DNA of 45,649 bases from Synechococcales cyanobacterium bin59.metabat.ball.084 (GTDB lineage: Bacteria; Cyanobacteriota; Cyanobacteriia; Cyanobacteriales; Chamaesiphonaceae). The stretch spans positions 1 to 45,649 of the forward strand of contig JAAFHZ010000020.1 in NCBI GenBank assembly GCA_013297675.1. The letters are read 5' to 3'. The position numbers were made by a program, and so were the translations under genes. The notes under the pieces were generated by a model. The model saw only the letters and a program-made list of their open reading frames with translations. It had not been told where the DNA came from and did not search any database. How positions within the stretch are numbered: the stretch's first letter is position 1; every line of letters starts with the position of its first letter. This document shows, in pieces, positions 25,729 to 34,753 of this stretch.

Positions 25729-26565
25729 ATGCATTCAGGAATACTTTATCGGCTCTCAGCATTTACTACTACTCCCGATGGAGGAAATCCTGCTGGAGTA
25801 TGGATTGGTAACAACCTTCCAGACCCTGAAACTATGCAGCGCATCGCTAGCGAAGTGGGTTTTTCGGAGACGGCCTTCGTTGCTCCTATTCATGGTCTAG
25901 AGCGAACTGTTCGCTACTATAGTCCTGAGGCAGAAGTATCATTTTGTGGACATGCCACCATCGCGATCGGAGTGGTGTTGGGTGAAAACAATGGCAATGG
26001 CACCTACCAGTTGGCAACATCTGTTGGAATAGTACCCGTTAACGTCTGCCAGCGAGACGGTATTTATGAGGCATCACTGACTTCCGTTGAGCCAACATAT
26101 ACATCAGCGCCCAATACGCTAGTTAGCGAGGTGCTCTCTGCCTTGGGGTGGCAAAAAAATGACCTAGATGATTCAATCCCTCCTGCCAGGGCCTACGCTG
26201 GAATCTGGCACTTGGTGCTAGCTGTCAAAGAGGCGCAACGTCTCGCAGAACTGAACTATGACTTCGATACACTCAAAGCACTGATGCTGCGGGATGGTCT
26301 TACTACGCTGCAACTGCTGTGGCGAGAGAGTGCTACCGTTTTTCATTCTCGCAATCCTTTTCCGGTAGGAGGTATTGTAGAAGACCCAGCTACTGGTGCC
26401 GCTGCTGCTGCGCTTGGAGGATATCTTCGATCGGCTAAACTCATTACAGTACCAACTACTATCCTTATTCGTCAGGGAGAAGCGATGGGTCGCCCCAGCC
26501 AATTGATGGTCACTATACCAGTCAGTGGCGGAATTATTGTAACTGGTAAGGCGATCCGAATTTAA
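25729..26565 (+). CDS. PhzF-family isomerase/epimerase-like protein
   Basis: 278 aa with the diaminopimelate-epimerase-like PhzF fold. Conserved features: FTTTPDGGNPAGVW near the N-terminus, SETAF with the catalytic Glu47, FCGHATIAIGVVLG, and the second-lobe VEDPATGAAAAALGGYL motif. PhzF itself isomerises dihydro-hydroxyanthranilate in phenazine synthesis. Most homologues, including cyanobacterial ones, act on unknown substrates, and no phenazine genes are near. It begins 4 nt after the Mur-ligase stop and is presumably co-transcribed with it. Confidence 0.9.
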   Translation: MHSGILYRLSAFTTTPDGGNPAGVWIGNNLPDPETMQRIASEVGFSETAFVAPIHGLERTVRYYSPEAEVSFCGHATIAIGVVLGENNGNGTYQLATSVGIVPVNVCQRDGIYEASLTSVEPTYTSAPNTLVSEVLSALGWQKNDLDDSIPPARAYAGIWHLVLAVKEAQRLAELNYDFDTLKALMLRDGLTTLQLLWRESATVFHSRNPFPVGGIVEDPATGAAAAALGGYLRSAKLITVPTTILIRQGEAMGRPSQLMVTIPVSGGIIVTGKAIRI

Positions 26566-26676
26566 GTAGGATGGAATGCTCAGCCTTAAAACGCTGATAT
26601 TTCTCTCATTCCATCAACTATCTCACCCAGCATAAACCGCAACTGCCGACCACCTACTCCTTCGCCCGCTAATCCC

Positions 26677-27942
26677 ATGAGCCTTAATTCTCCTACCGTC
26701 CACAAACTCACCAACGGCCTGACCATCATTGCCGAAAGTATTCCTGTCGAAGCCGTTAACCTCAGCATTTGGCTGAATGTTGGCTCTCGCGTTGAAAGCG
26801 ATAGCATCAACGGCATGGCGCATTTTTTGGAGCACATGATCTTTAAAGGCACGCCTAGATTGGGTTTAGGAGAATTCGAGAAACGAGTTGAAACCCGAGG
26901 AGCCATCACCAATGCCGCTACCAGTCAAGATTACACCAACTATTACATCACCACTGCCCCCCAATACTTTGCTGAACTCTGCCCACTGCAAATAGATTTG
27001 GTCTTAAATCCGACGATCAATCCCCAAGACTTTGACCAAGAGCGGCTCGTAATTTTAGAAGAAATCGCCCGATCGGCAGATAATGTACAGCGGCGGATCT
27101 CTCAACAGTCGATCGAAATGGCCTGCGAAACCCTACCCTACCGTCGTCCAGTCTTGGGTAACAGCCAAGTCATTGCAGGCTTGACCAATCAGCAAATGCG
27201 CTATTTTCATGCCAGCAACTATCGACCAGCAGCGATGACCGCTGTAGCTGTAGGCAACTTGCCAGTCCGAGATTTAATTGATATTGTGACCGAGAGCTTC
27301 AATACTTACTCTAGCCATGAAGGCGCGACCCAGTTCGCTACCGCTGATTCATTACCACCTCAGGAAGCACCTTTCGTTAAGGTAGTGCGTCAAGACGTAG
27401 TAGATCCCGAACTACAGCAAACTCGTCTGATCATGATGTGGCGAGTACCAGGAATGACAGAGTTAGCTGCCACTTATCCGTTAGATATTGTGGCAGCAGT
27501 ATTATCTCAAGGACGAACTTCCCGACTGGTGCGCGATCTGCGAGAGGAACGACAGCTAGTGACAGGCATTGGAGCCAGCAACAGCACCTATGCTTGGCAG
27601 GGAATTTTTGGGGTGACGGCACAGTTGCCTACGGCTAACTTAAAAGAAGTAGAAAAGCGAATTTTAGATCATATTGAGCTGTTGCAGCAGCAGAAAATTA
27701 GCTTAGAAGAAATCGATCGAGTGCGCCGTCAAGTTGCTAGCCGCCATATTTTTGGCAACGAAACCCCTAGCGCCCGCGCCAGTATGTATGGCTACTATCA
27801 GGCGATGTGTGGCGATTTAAGTGCAGGCATAGACTATCCCGCAAAAATTCAATCGATCGATGCAGATATGTTACAAGCTGCTGTTCGTCAATATCTACCA
27901 ATAAATGCCTATGGTGTCATGACTGTTCGATCGCCCGATTAG
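26677..27942 (+). CDS. M16-family zinc peptidase
   Basis: 421 aa. The inverted zinc motif HFLEH (His49, Glu52, His53) is followed 76 residues later by Glu129 in VILEEIARSADN, the third ligand, so this is the catalytically active type of M16 subunit. The C-terminal half has the second, inactive-like domain with the R/Y pair region (RHIFGNETPSARASMYGYYQ). It resembles mitochondrial-processing-peptidase-like proteins (PqqL/YmxG group). Cyanobacteria often carry two adjacent M16 genes, but no second one follows here. A terminator hairpin begins 26 nt after the stop. Confidence 0.92.
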   Translation: MSLNSPTVHKLTNGLTIIAESIPVEAVNLSIWLNVGSRVESDSINGMAHFLEHMIFKGTPRLGLGEFEKRVETRGAITNAATSQDYTNYYITTAPQYFAELCPLQIDLVLNPTINPQDFDQERLVILEEIARSADNVQRRISQQSIEMACETLPYRRPVLGNSQVIAGLTNQQMRYFHASNYRPAAMTAVAVGNLPVRDLIDIVTESFNTYSSHEGATQFATADSLPPQEAPFVKVVRQDVVDPELQQTRLIMMWRVPGMTELAATYPLDIVAAVLSQGRTSRLVRDLREERQLVTGIGASNSTYAWQGIFGVTAQLPTANLKEVEKRILDHIELLQQQKISLEEIDRVRRQVASRHIFGNETPSARASMYGYYQAMCGDLSAGIDYPAKIQSIDADMLQAAVRQYLPINAYGVMTVRSPD

Positions 27943-27967
27943 AGGCTCTATGTAAATGCCACATAAA

Positions 27968-27996
27968 AAACAGGAATTATTAATATTCCTGTTTAA
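27968..27996 (+). terminator. Intrinsic terminator after the M16 peptidase gene
   Basis: Perfect 10-bp stem AAACAGGAAT with ATTCCTGTTT, 7-nt loop TATTAAT, then short T/A run. Confidence 0.8.
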
Positions 27997-28124
27997 TGTA
28001 TGGTTACTAAGTAGTGTGGTAGATAAGAAAATAAATTTAACCTCCACGGCAGATGCCACTATGCTAAAAACAGCTAGAGTTATAATGTTGTTATAAACAA
28101 TTATCGATTAATGGTCAGGTTACT

Positions 28125-28232
28125 TTAAAGCCTTACTCCTGTCAAATGTAGCATCAGTATCAGAACCAGCAAGCCACCCAACTGTGACAATACATCAATT
28201 TCTTCAAACGAAAGGGGTAGCAAAAATCTCAT
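28125..28232 (-). CDS. Candidate 35-aa single-span membrane peptide
   Basis: ATG at 28232, TAA at 28125-28127. The peptide begins MRFLLPLSFEEIDVLSQLGG and continues LLVLILMLHLTGVRL, a short amphipathic head and one hydrophobic segment. An AGAGGTG ribosome-binding site lies 6-7 nt before the ATG, better than for most genes in the window. It is in an otherwise empty 510-nt gap between a terminator and folK. I do not recognise a family; type I toxin-like or small membrane-complex subunit are possibilities, neither supported by homology. Confidence 0.4.
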   Translation of the reverse strand: MRFLLPLSFEEIDVLSQLGGLLVLILMLHLTGVRL

Positions 28233-28234
28233 AA

Positions 28235-28454
28235 AATCACCTCTGGAGAGAATTAATTTTAGCCAAAAGACAAAAACTTACTTCAAAACTCCTTAACTGA
28301 CAAAGCTTCAAAGCTATGTTTGTCCTACCTTTGATTATAAGGTCAAATATAAAAAATCGGACTAGTAGAACTGTTCAAAATAGTCAATTTTTGTAAAGTC
28401 AGCCCGATCAAAGTAGATAGAAAGATTGATTAAAGCAAAAACTAAAAGAGCGGG
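28235..28454. other. Intergenic region downstream of folK
   Basis: AT-rich, no ORF or strong hairpin recognised. It may hold the folK transcript end and the promoter of the small ORF at 28125-28232. Confidence 0.3.
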
Positions 28455-28970
28455 CTAATAACTATTTTTTTTGGTTTTAAGTTGCTTTACCTCGACTGAA
28501 AGCTGCACCCCAGAACGATCGACCACCGAGCATAAATCCTGCACTGATTTTCTGCCACACCACCAATCCCCGGCAATTTCGGCTAAAGGAACCAGCACAA
28601 ACCCCCGATCGGCCATGTAAGGATGAGGTACTTGAAGACTGGGTGTATTAACATACCAACAGCCATACAGCAATAAATCCAAATCCAAAGTCCTGGCACC
28701 CCAATGTACCTGTCGCTCCCGACCACTATTGCTTTCGATCGACTGCAACACTACCAACAATTCCCATGGAGACAGACTAGTGGCAATCGTCACAGCACTA
28801 TTCAAATAATCTGGCTGAGGTGGCCCGATGGGCTTGGTAGAGTAATAACCAGCCACCCGCATCACTTCAATCTGCGGATGATCATCCAGAGATGTAACGG
28901 CTAAATCTAATAACCCTCGACTATCGCCCAAATTACTGCCTAGGCCAATGGCGCAGCTAGTTACGAACAT
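28455..28970 (-). CDS. folK: 2-amino-4-hydroxy-6-hydroxymethyldihydropteridine diphosphokinase
   Basis: 171 aa from ATG 28970; a further ATG at 29018 would add 16 residues. HPPK transfers pyrophosphate from ATP to hydroxymethyldihydropterin in folate synthesis. Signature: IGLGSNLGD at the N-terminus, GYYSTKPIGPPQPDYLNSAV, and the magnesium/ATP motif HWGARTLDLDLLLYG, then VPHPYMADRGFVLVPLAEIA. The family starts directly before the GLGSN strand, which favours 28970. The start lies inside the 3' end of the upstream coiled-coil gene (14-nt overlap), so the two form an operon. Confidence 0.92.
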   Translation of the reverse strand: MFVTSCAIGLGSNLGDSRGLLDLAVTSLDDHPQIEVMRVAGYYSTKPIGPPQPDYLNSAVTIATSLSPWELLVVLQSIESNSGRERQVHWGARTLDLDLLLYGCWYVNTPSLQVPHPYMADRGFVLVPLAEIAGDWWCGRKSVQDLCSVVDRSGVQLSVEVKQLKTKKNSY

Positions 28971-30600
28971 AACGCTTACCCGCTGCCCCGACCTCAACTC
29001 TGGCCGCAAAAGGCACATACATTAAATACTCATCAAATTTCAGCGCAAACTGTCTGGCCTTGCGAGGATTTCCCTCCAGCATTTGGGTTAACTCTGCTTC
29101 GGTTAGGGAGCCATACTTGTATAGGTGCTCAAACACCGCCCGAATATTTTCGTCTTCAAACTTGTCTTGCCAGGGCGTTAAATCCGAAAACAGCTCCGAT
29201 GCCAGGGCAGATTCTGTCGCCAGATTCTCTGCTTGCAAATTGGTCTGATCCAACCGCACTTTTTGCGATCGCAGCTCGGCTACTTCGGCCATCAACTGCT
29301 CCCGAGTTTGTTCTAGGGTAACTACACTGGGCCTAATTGCGGCTATTTCTGATTCCTTAATTTCTTTTTGGGCGGCGAGTTCAGCCAGAGAATGTTCGAG
29401 CTGTTCTCGTTGTGCAGCCAGCTCCGCTAACTCGGTCATAAATTGACTGCGAGATGCTGCCAACGTTTGCAGCAATGGCTGAATTTCGGCGATCTCGGCT
29501 TCCTGCTCAGTTTTTTGCTGGATCAGCTCAACGGTAAATTCATCAAGCTGTTCTTTTTGTGCTGTTAACTCAGCCACCTCCGACATAAACTGTTCTCGGG
29601 ACTGCTCCAAATTCTGAATAATTGGTTGTAGCTGGGCTACTTCGGCTTCTTTCGCAGCTTTTTGCTGAGCCAACAGTTTCATGGAGTCTTCTAAATCCTG
29701 CCATTCTTTATAGAGGGCATTAACTCGTTCTTGGGTTTGCTCATGTTTCAGGGCTGCTTGCTGTAGCTCATTTACCGATTGCCGCGTGGTCTGTTCTTTT
29801 TCGAGTAACTCCTGGAGCTGGGATTGAGACTGGGCAATAATTTGATCCCGATCGGTGCGCAGCCAGTCGATCGATTCTTGCAACTGCTCTCGCTCTTGAT
29901 GTAGCTCTGTGACCTGAGTTTGCAAAATAGACTGCTGAGTAACTTGAGCCTGCAAATGTTGCAAAGATTGTTCTAGCTGTTTTTCTTGGTTTTTTAACTC
30001 CTGGCATTTGGCAGCAGTGGCCGTGCGATCGGCTACCAAATCCTCAATTTTGGCGGTTAATTGTTGGTGTTCTAAACTGCGCTCCGCAATCTCGGTGGTT
30101 AAGGTAGCCAAAGATTCTTGCTGAGCCGCAAGGCGATCTTTGGTGCGGTTATTTTGTTTGAGAGTATTGACCGCTTTGGTCGCCAACGGCTGCTCTAGGC
30201 TGACTTCTAAGACCTTTTTCTCAGCTTGCAGTAACAGCAACTGCGATTCGATGGTGGCGGTCTCTCCGGCAATTCGTTTCCGGGCGGCTTCTAAGGCCGT
30301 GACCTGATTTTGATGGCTGGCAATTTCCATCTGTAAGCGAGTGCGCTGGTCTTCTGCCACCAACAAGTTTTCTTGAACGGCTTGCGCCCGCAGGCTGAGA
30401 TGATGAATTTTGGCATTTAAAGACTTACCCGATCGATCAAGGCGCTGTTTTTCTAGGCGCTTAACAACCCAAAAGCTGCCTACACTGGTCAGAGCACAAG
30501 CGCAGCCGATTAACGGAGTCGCACTAGGATTGATTAGCAATCCCAAAATGCTCCCCGTACCAAGGGCGATCGTCGCATTGAGAAACCAGTAATCTTTCAA
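28957..30600 (-). CDS. Membrane-anchored long coiled-coil protein
   Basis: 547 aa. Residues 8-48 hold two short hydrophobic spans (LNATIALGTGSILGLLI, PLIGCACALTSVGSFWV). A very long coiled coil follows (about 50-460), then a compact C-terminal domain (PWQDKFEDENIRAVFEHLYK... ARVEVGAAGKRYVRN), possibly a winged helix. Inside the coil is a threefold repeat of 49 residues, beginning LAQQKAAKEAEVAQLQP, LIQQKTEQEAEIAEIQP and LAAQKEIKESEIAAIRP, each exactly seven heptads. The build suggests a structural or tethering role at a membrane. I do not recognise a named family. Confidence 0.75.
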   Translation of the reverse strand: MKDYWFLNATIALGTGSILGLLINPSATPLIGCACALTSVGSFWVVKRLEKQRLDRSGKSLNAKIHHLSLRAQAVQENLLVAEDQRTRLQMEIASHQNQVTALEAARKRIAGETATIESQLLLLQAEKKVLEVSLEQPLATKAVNTLKQNNRTKDRLAAQQESLATLTTEIAERSLEHQQLTAKIEDLVADRTATAAKCQELKNQEKQLEQSLQHLQAQVTQQSILQTQVTELHQEREQLQESIDWLRTDRDQIIAQSQSQLQELLEKEQTTRQSVNELQQAALKHEQTQERVNALYKEWQDLEDSMKLLAQQKAAKEAEVAQLQPIIQNLEQSREQFMSEVAELTAQKEQLDEFTVELIQQKTEQEAEIAEIQPLLQTLAASRSQFMTELAELAAQREQLEHSLAELAAQKEIKESEIAAIRPSVVTLEQTREQLMAEVAELRSQKVRLDQTNLQAENLATESALASELFSDLTPWQDKFEDENIRAVFEHLYKYGSLTEAELTQMLEGNPRKARQFALKFDEYLMYVPFAARVEVGAAGKRYVRN

Positions 30601-30746
30601 CTTCCTGAACCTGCCTTCTTAAACCTACGAGGTATCTACTCGCTGCAAAGTTTAATAAAAGTTTACCATGCTAGTCCTCTCCCCAGCCCATAGATGCCCA
30701 TATCTAGGGGTGCAATCTGGCGAAAGACTGCTAGACTGGCGAAAAA

Positions 30747-32444
30747 GTGATCTTCAAGGATGCCGTCGCCGTGACCGATCTAGAGAACCAAAACCTCCCA
30801 AAACCCTCTACAGCAGGCACCTCTGCCGATATTCCAGATCCATTTCTGGAGTCCCCAATAGAGACACCAGTACCCCCAGTATCTGACGGTGATCTGATCA
30901 CCTGCGGTGCAACCTGCGGACAAGTTGGGTCTGAGGCGACCTCAGACCCGTGCGTGGCAGGTCGCGAAGCTGTTGGGAAAGTAGCCAGTTCATTCATTGA
31001 CCAGTCACCCACCAAAACCTCAGAGGAAGCTCGCTTTGAGTTAGCCCGAGCAAGCTTGCAAAATAGCTTAGAACGCTACCAAACCAATGCACCAGAAAGT
31101 GCCCAAGCTGATATCGCCCTGTTGAATGAAACTTTGAGCAAGCTCGATCGGGGTCTATACTGCATTGCTGTGTTTGGCTTGGTGAGTCGGGGTAAGTCAG
31201 CGGTGCTCAATGCCTTGATTGGTGAGCAGGTATTAGATGTTGGGCCATTAAATGGCGTAACCAAGTTTCCTCGATCGGTGCGTTGGCAACCCAATCCTCA
31301 AACCCAAATCGATCTGATTGATACCCCCGGACTAGATGAAATCAACGGCGAGATTCGCGGGCAGATGGCTCAAGAAATTGCCAGCAAGGCCGATTTGATT
31401 TTGTTTATTATTGCTGGCGATATCACTAAGCTCGAATACCAGGCGCTCTGTGAGCTGCGCACGGCTCAGAAGCCTTTGCTACTGGTCTTTAACAAGTCGG
31501 ATCTCTACCCAGAACAAGAACGCCAAACTATTTATACCGAGTTACAAAATCTGGGTAACGAACCCACCGAACCAGCAGCATCTGGCGCAGCTACGGCCAC
31601 CAGTGAAATGCTGCACCGCTTACTTTCAGCCGATGAAGTGGTGATGGTAGCTGCCGATCCAGCAGCCATGCAGGTACGCACCGAATATCCCGATGGCACC
31701 AGCAAGAATACCTGGGAAAAACCCGCACCTCAAGTAGAACCGCTAAAAGCAAAAATCCTGAATTTATTAGCAGCCGAAGGGCCTTCGCTGTTGGCGATCA
31801 ATGCTTTAGTCCAAGCCCGCTCCACCGAAAATCATTTGGCTGAAACTACTCTGAGCGCTATGACAGCAGAAGCTCAACAGTTGGTCTGGAAATTTGCTCA
31901 ATACAAAGCACTGGCGATCGCCCTCAATCCGATCGTCTTTTTTGATGTAGCGGTAGGTGTTTTTATTGATTTGGTCATGGTGCGCTCTTTAGCCAAGCTG
32001 TACAATTTGCCGATTACTAGCTATCAAACCAGTAAGCCGATCGCTGGAGTGCTGTTTAGCGGTGCTAGTTTATTATTGGGCGAAATCCTAACAGTATTGG
32101 TCTTTGGGATTGGTCGTAGCGACAATTTATTAGATTTTGCTAGCTTTAGTTGGGCGGCACTGCCCGGTTACTTTGCGGGCGGGATATTGCAAGGGGCGAT
32201 CGGGGGTTATGGTGCTTATGCTGTCGGTAAAGCAGCCCAAGTTTATTTAGCCAAAGGCAGTACCTGGGGTCGTCTCGGTGCCAATACGGTGATGCGCGAG
32301 ATCTTGAAAAATATCGATAATGAGACGATTGTATCTAGACTACGGGATGAGCTAATTGCAATGCCTGTTGATACGACCCAGGAATACAAAGAAGAACCAA
32401 AGGAGAGTACAAGTGTTGTTGACAAAGATAATAGCGCTAACTGA
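30747..32444 (+). CDS. Dynamin/Era-like GTPase with C-terminal DUF697-type membrane domain
   Basis: 565 aa from a GTG start. Residues 1-95 are a variable linker. The G domain shows G1 GLVSRGKS (144-151), G3 DTPG (192-195) and G4 NKSD (249-252). The C-terminal part has hydrophobic spans (LAIALNPIVFFDVAVGVFIDLV, AGVLFSGASLLLGEILTVLVFGIG, FAGGILQGAIGGYGAYAVG) and a VYLAKGSTWGRLGANTVM stretch, as in the DUF697/YcjF-type GTPases of cyanobacteria. Such proteins act at membranes; a role in envelope or thylakoid remodelling is conjecture. Codons 61-68 lie in a perfect palindrome (30927-30949) and encode an atypical Cys-rich stretch. A hairpin follows at 32462-32495. Confidence 0.82.
   Translation: MIFKDAVAVTDLENQNLPKPSTAGTSADIPDPFLESPIETPVPPVSDGDLITCGATCGQVGSEATSDPCVAGREAVGKVASSFIDQSPTKTSEEARFELARASLQNSLERYQTNAPESAQADIALLNETLSKLDRGLYCIAVFGLVSRGKSAVLNALIGEQVLDVGPLNGVTKFPRSVRWQPNPQTQIDLIDTPGLDEINGEIRGQMAQEIASKADLILFIIAGDITKLEYQALCELRTAQKPLLLVFNKSDLYPEQERQTIYTELQNLGNEPTEPAASGAATATSEMLHRLLSADEVVMVAADPAAMQVRTEYPDGTSKNTWEKPAPQVEPLKAKILNLLAAEGPSLLAINALVQARSTENHLAETTLSAMTAEAQQLVWKFAQYKALAIALNPIVFFDVAVGVFIDLVMVRSLAKLYNLPITSYQTSKPIAGVLFSGASLLLGEILTVLVFGIGRSDNLLDFASFSWAALPGYFAGGILQGAIGGYGAYAVGKAAQVYLAKGSTWGRLGANTVMREILKNIDNETIVSRLRDELIAMPVDTTQEYKEEPKESTSVVDKDNSAN
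30927..30949. repeat. Perfect palindrome inside the GTPase coding region
   Basis: GGGTCTGAGG-CGA-CCTCAGACCC: 10-bp stem, 3-nt loop. It sits in the non-conserved N-terminal linker, in frame. ACCTGC lies before it and GCAGGT after it (about 30912-30962), suggesting a larger inserted element of ~60-70 nt. Confidence 0.9.
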
Positions 32445-32461
32445 AATCTTTTGCGAGACAC

Positions 32462-32495
32462 AGTAACTATGACTACTGATTGAGAAATAGTTACT
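32462..32495. terminator. Possible terminator hairpin between convergent genes
   Basis: Perfect 9-bp inverted repeat AGTAACTAT / ATAGTTACT with a 16-nt spacer, 17 nt after the GTPase stop. It is AT-rich and lacks a T-run, so the function is uncertain. Confidence 0.4.
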
Positions 32496-32558
32496 ATCCC
32501 CCACAACACCAGTTACAGATTACATCATTTTTGGGATATGCATGTTGTTTAAAATGCA

Positions 32559-33230
32559 TTATTCAGCAGTGACTTTAAAACTATTTACGACTTGCTTAAA
32601 GATCGTATTAGCTTGTTTCGTATCTTCTGGTAAATAAGCATATGTAACTTGGAAGATTTCATCTCCCTCGATAAATAGCCCGACTAATTCTTGCAATTTT
32701 AGTCCCTGAACATCGGCATCTACTAGTAATCGTGCAACTTGACGAGATCCTACAGTATCAACTTTATGCTCAGTGAGCTTGAATCCTGGCGGGAGCATCG
32801 AAGGAAAAAACTTAGCCATTATCGCTTCTATTTCTACAATTGATGACTTGCCCAGTAATGGTAAACGAGAAATCATAATAACTTCAGGCTTGTCGCCTGT
32901 ACTAATTGCTAGCGCTCTTAGGATTGAGGGGTTACTATCTAAAATCTTGACAAAAGATGCCATAGAAGGAGCAATCTTAACGGCTTCTGTCGTAATTTGT
33001 TTCACATCCTCATCAGAGGGTGAACCACCTCTAAATCCGGCAGGAACGGAAAACTGCACACCATTGCCTTTAATAACAGTGTTAGATTCTCTTTGTAGTA
33101 GTGTCAGGTGACGATCGAATGATTGACCAATATTAGTGACTGGCTGAGGAGTGGCATTTACAGCCAAATTACCAGTAGCTAATCCGGACAACGTAATATT
33201 AAAAAATATTACAAATTTGGAGAAATTCAT
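32559..33230 (-). CDS. Secreted protein of unknown function, Mog1/PsbP-like fold possible
   Basis: 223 aa. A signal peptide covers about residues 1-27 (FVIFFNITLSGLATGNLAVNA). The mature protein starts with a polar region and then QFSVPAGFRGG. It ends with a beta-rich domain including QVARLLVDADVQGLKLQELVGLFIEGDEIFQVTYAYLPEDTKQ and IFKQVVNSFKV. The closing pattern (strand, Thr/Tyr-rich strand, then a helix ending in FxxVVNSF) is what PsbP/Mog1-like domains of the DUF1795 kind show. No metal or catalytic motif. It stands alone between the GTPase and the two-component genes. Assignment of the fold is tentative. Confidence 0.65.
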   Translation of the reverse strand: MNFSKFVIFFNITLSGLATGNLAVNATPQPVTNIGQSFDRHLTLLQRESNTVIKGNGVQFSVPAGFRGGSPSDEDVKQITTEAVKIAPSMASFVKILDSNPSILRALAISTGDKPEVIMISRLPLLGKSSIVEIEAIMAKFFPSMLPPGFKLTEHKVDTVGSRQVARLLVDADVQGLKLQELVGLFIEGDEIFQVTYAYLPEDTKQANTIFKQVVNSFKVTAE

Positions 33231-33367
33231 ATTTAAGACCTTGTGATTGTGGTGTAGCGAAAACCAAATTAGTAGGTATCTGAACTAAATTGTAATCCAT
33301 ATTTATTACATTGGGTATATTTTAAGTAATTTTGCATAATCTAGTGATTTTCTCAGAAAAAAGCATC

Positions 33368-34750
33368 CTAATATTTAGGCTTCTTTACTCTAGTCCCTAG
33401 CTTCGGTAACTCTAGAGTAAACAGACTGCCTTGACCCACTTTACTCTGGACATTTAATCGCCCGCGATGGAGAGTGGCGATCGATTTCACAATGGCCAAT
33501 CCTAAACCCGAACCCCCATCGTGGCGCGATCGATTGTTATAAACCCGATAAAACCGATCGAAAATCCTTTTTTGAGCCTTGGGATCTATCCCCACTCCGG
33601 TATCCTGTACCTGAATAATCGCCATCCGATTTCGCTGCCGGAGAAAAACTGTTACCTGTCCCTTAGGAGGCGTATATTTAATGGCATTCACAATTAAATT
33701 CGTCACCAATCGATATAGCTGCTCACTATTGCCCCACACCCATAGAGCATGATTAACTCCCATTACCGTATTGAACTGAATGTCTGCGGCGATCGCCATA
33801 GCTGCTAACTCTTCATCTAAATCAGCCACAATATTGTTTAAACAACAAGCTTCCCACTCTTGACGAAAGCCAGTGCTTTTACCACCATAAGCCCGCAAAT
33901 CAATTCGTGACAATAACAACAAATCGGCAACCAACTGAATTAGCCGTTGGTTTTGGCGTTGAATAATAATTAAAACTTCTTGAATTTGTGGCCATTCTGC
34001 ACCTGGCTGCAACAAAGTAGATTCCACCGTAGCCTGAGTCGCGGCCAGAGGAGTTCGCAGCTCATGAGCTGCATCGGCGGTGAATTGTTGAATGTGTTGG
34101 TAAGAACGATAAATCGGCTTCATGGCTGATCCGGCTAGCAGCCAGCTTGCTATTAAAATAACCATCCAGGCGATCGGCAGCCCCACAGTTAACAACCAGC
34201 GCACTTCTTTCAAGTTATCAGCCACATCTTGTAAATCACGACTGACCTGCAAGTATCCCCATTCTCTTTCTTGATTATCATGCAGCAGGATAGTTTTTTG
34301 CAAGTAATAGTTACCGTCAGACACACTGATAATCAACTGCTGTTTGGCCGGAATAATATTTAGTTTGGGCGGTAATTGATTATCAGTAACTGCAATTAAT
34401 TTACTGCTTTTGTCGAACATCTGAATATGATATTCGTTCACTAAAATAGATTTAAGATAACGATGAAACTGCTGTTTTTTTTCTGGGCATTTATTGCCAT
34501 TCAGGCACATTTGCGGCATAAAAGCCAATACATCTTTAGAGACTTCTCCGGGCTTACTCAGGTTGGCTTCCATTTCATTATGCATTACTCCCACAAAAGA
34601 CTCTAGCTCTTTGGTGGCGCTAAACATCAAAATATGTTGGGTGGTCACGTACCAAACACCGCCCATAATGCCCAAAATAACCGCCATCGCGGCGGCATAA
34701 GAAAATGCCAACCTCCAGCGAGTTCTACTAAACAGTCGATTTCTTTGCAT
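33368..34750 (-). CDS. rppB: Sensor histidine kinase, RppB-like
   Basis: 460 aa. Two membrane spans (about 15-37 and 185-206) flank a ~145-residue periplasmic sensor with a Cys pair, C82 and C88 (QMCLNGNKCPE), that could bind metal or form a disulfide. The cytoplasmic part has the H box AAHELRTPLAA (His229), N box NLIVNAIKYTPP, G1 DTGVGIDP and G2 GGSGLGLAIVKS. Sequence style and gene order match RppB/NrsS of cyanobacteria, which responds to redox state or nickel. It follows the response regulator by 3 nt, so they are co-transcribed. Kinase function is certain; the signal is inferred. Confidence 0.85.
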   Translation of the reverse strand: MQRNRLFSRTRWRLAFSYAAAMAVILGIMGGVWYVTTQHILMFSATKELESFVGVMHNEMEANLSKPGEVSKDVLAFMPQMCLNGNKCPEKKQQFHRYLKSILVNEYHIQMFDKSSKLIAVTDNQLPPKLNIIPAKQQLIISVSDGNYYLQKTILLHDNQEREWGYLQVSRDLQDVADNLKEVRWLLTVGLPIAWMVILIASWLLAGSAMKPIYRSYQHIQQFTADAAHELRTPLAATQATVESTLLQPGAEWPQIQEVLIIIQRQNQRLIQLVADLLLLSRIDLRAYGGKSTGFRQEWEACCLNNIVADLDEELAAMAIAADIQFNTVMGVNHALWVWGNSEQLYRLVTNLIVNAIKYTPPKGQVTVFLRQRNRMAIIQVQDTGVGIDPKAQKRIFDRFYRVYNNRSRHDGGSGLGLAIVKSIATLHRGRLNVQSKVGQGSLFTLELPKLGTRVKKPKY

Positions 34751-34753
34751 AAT

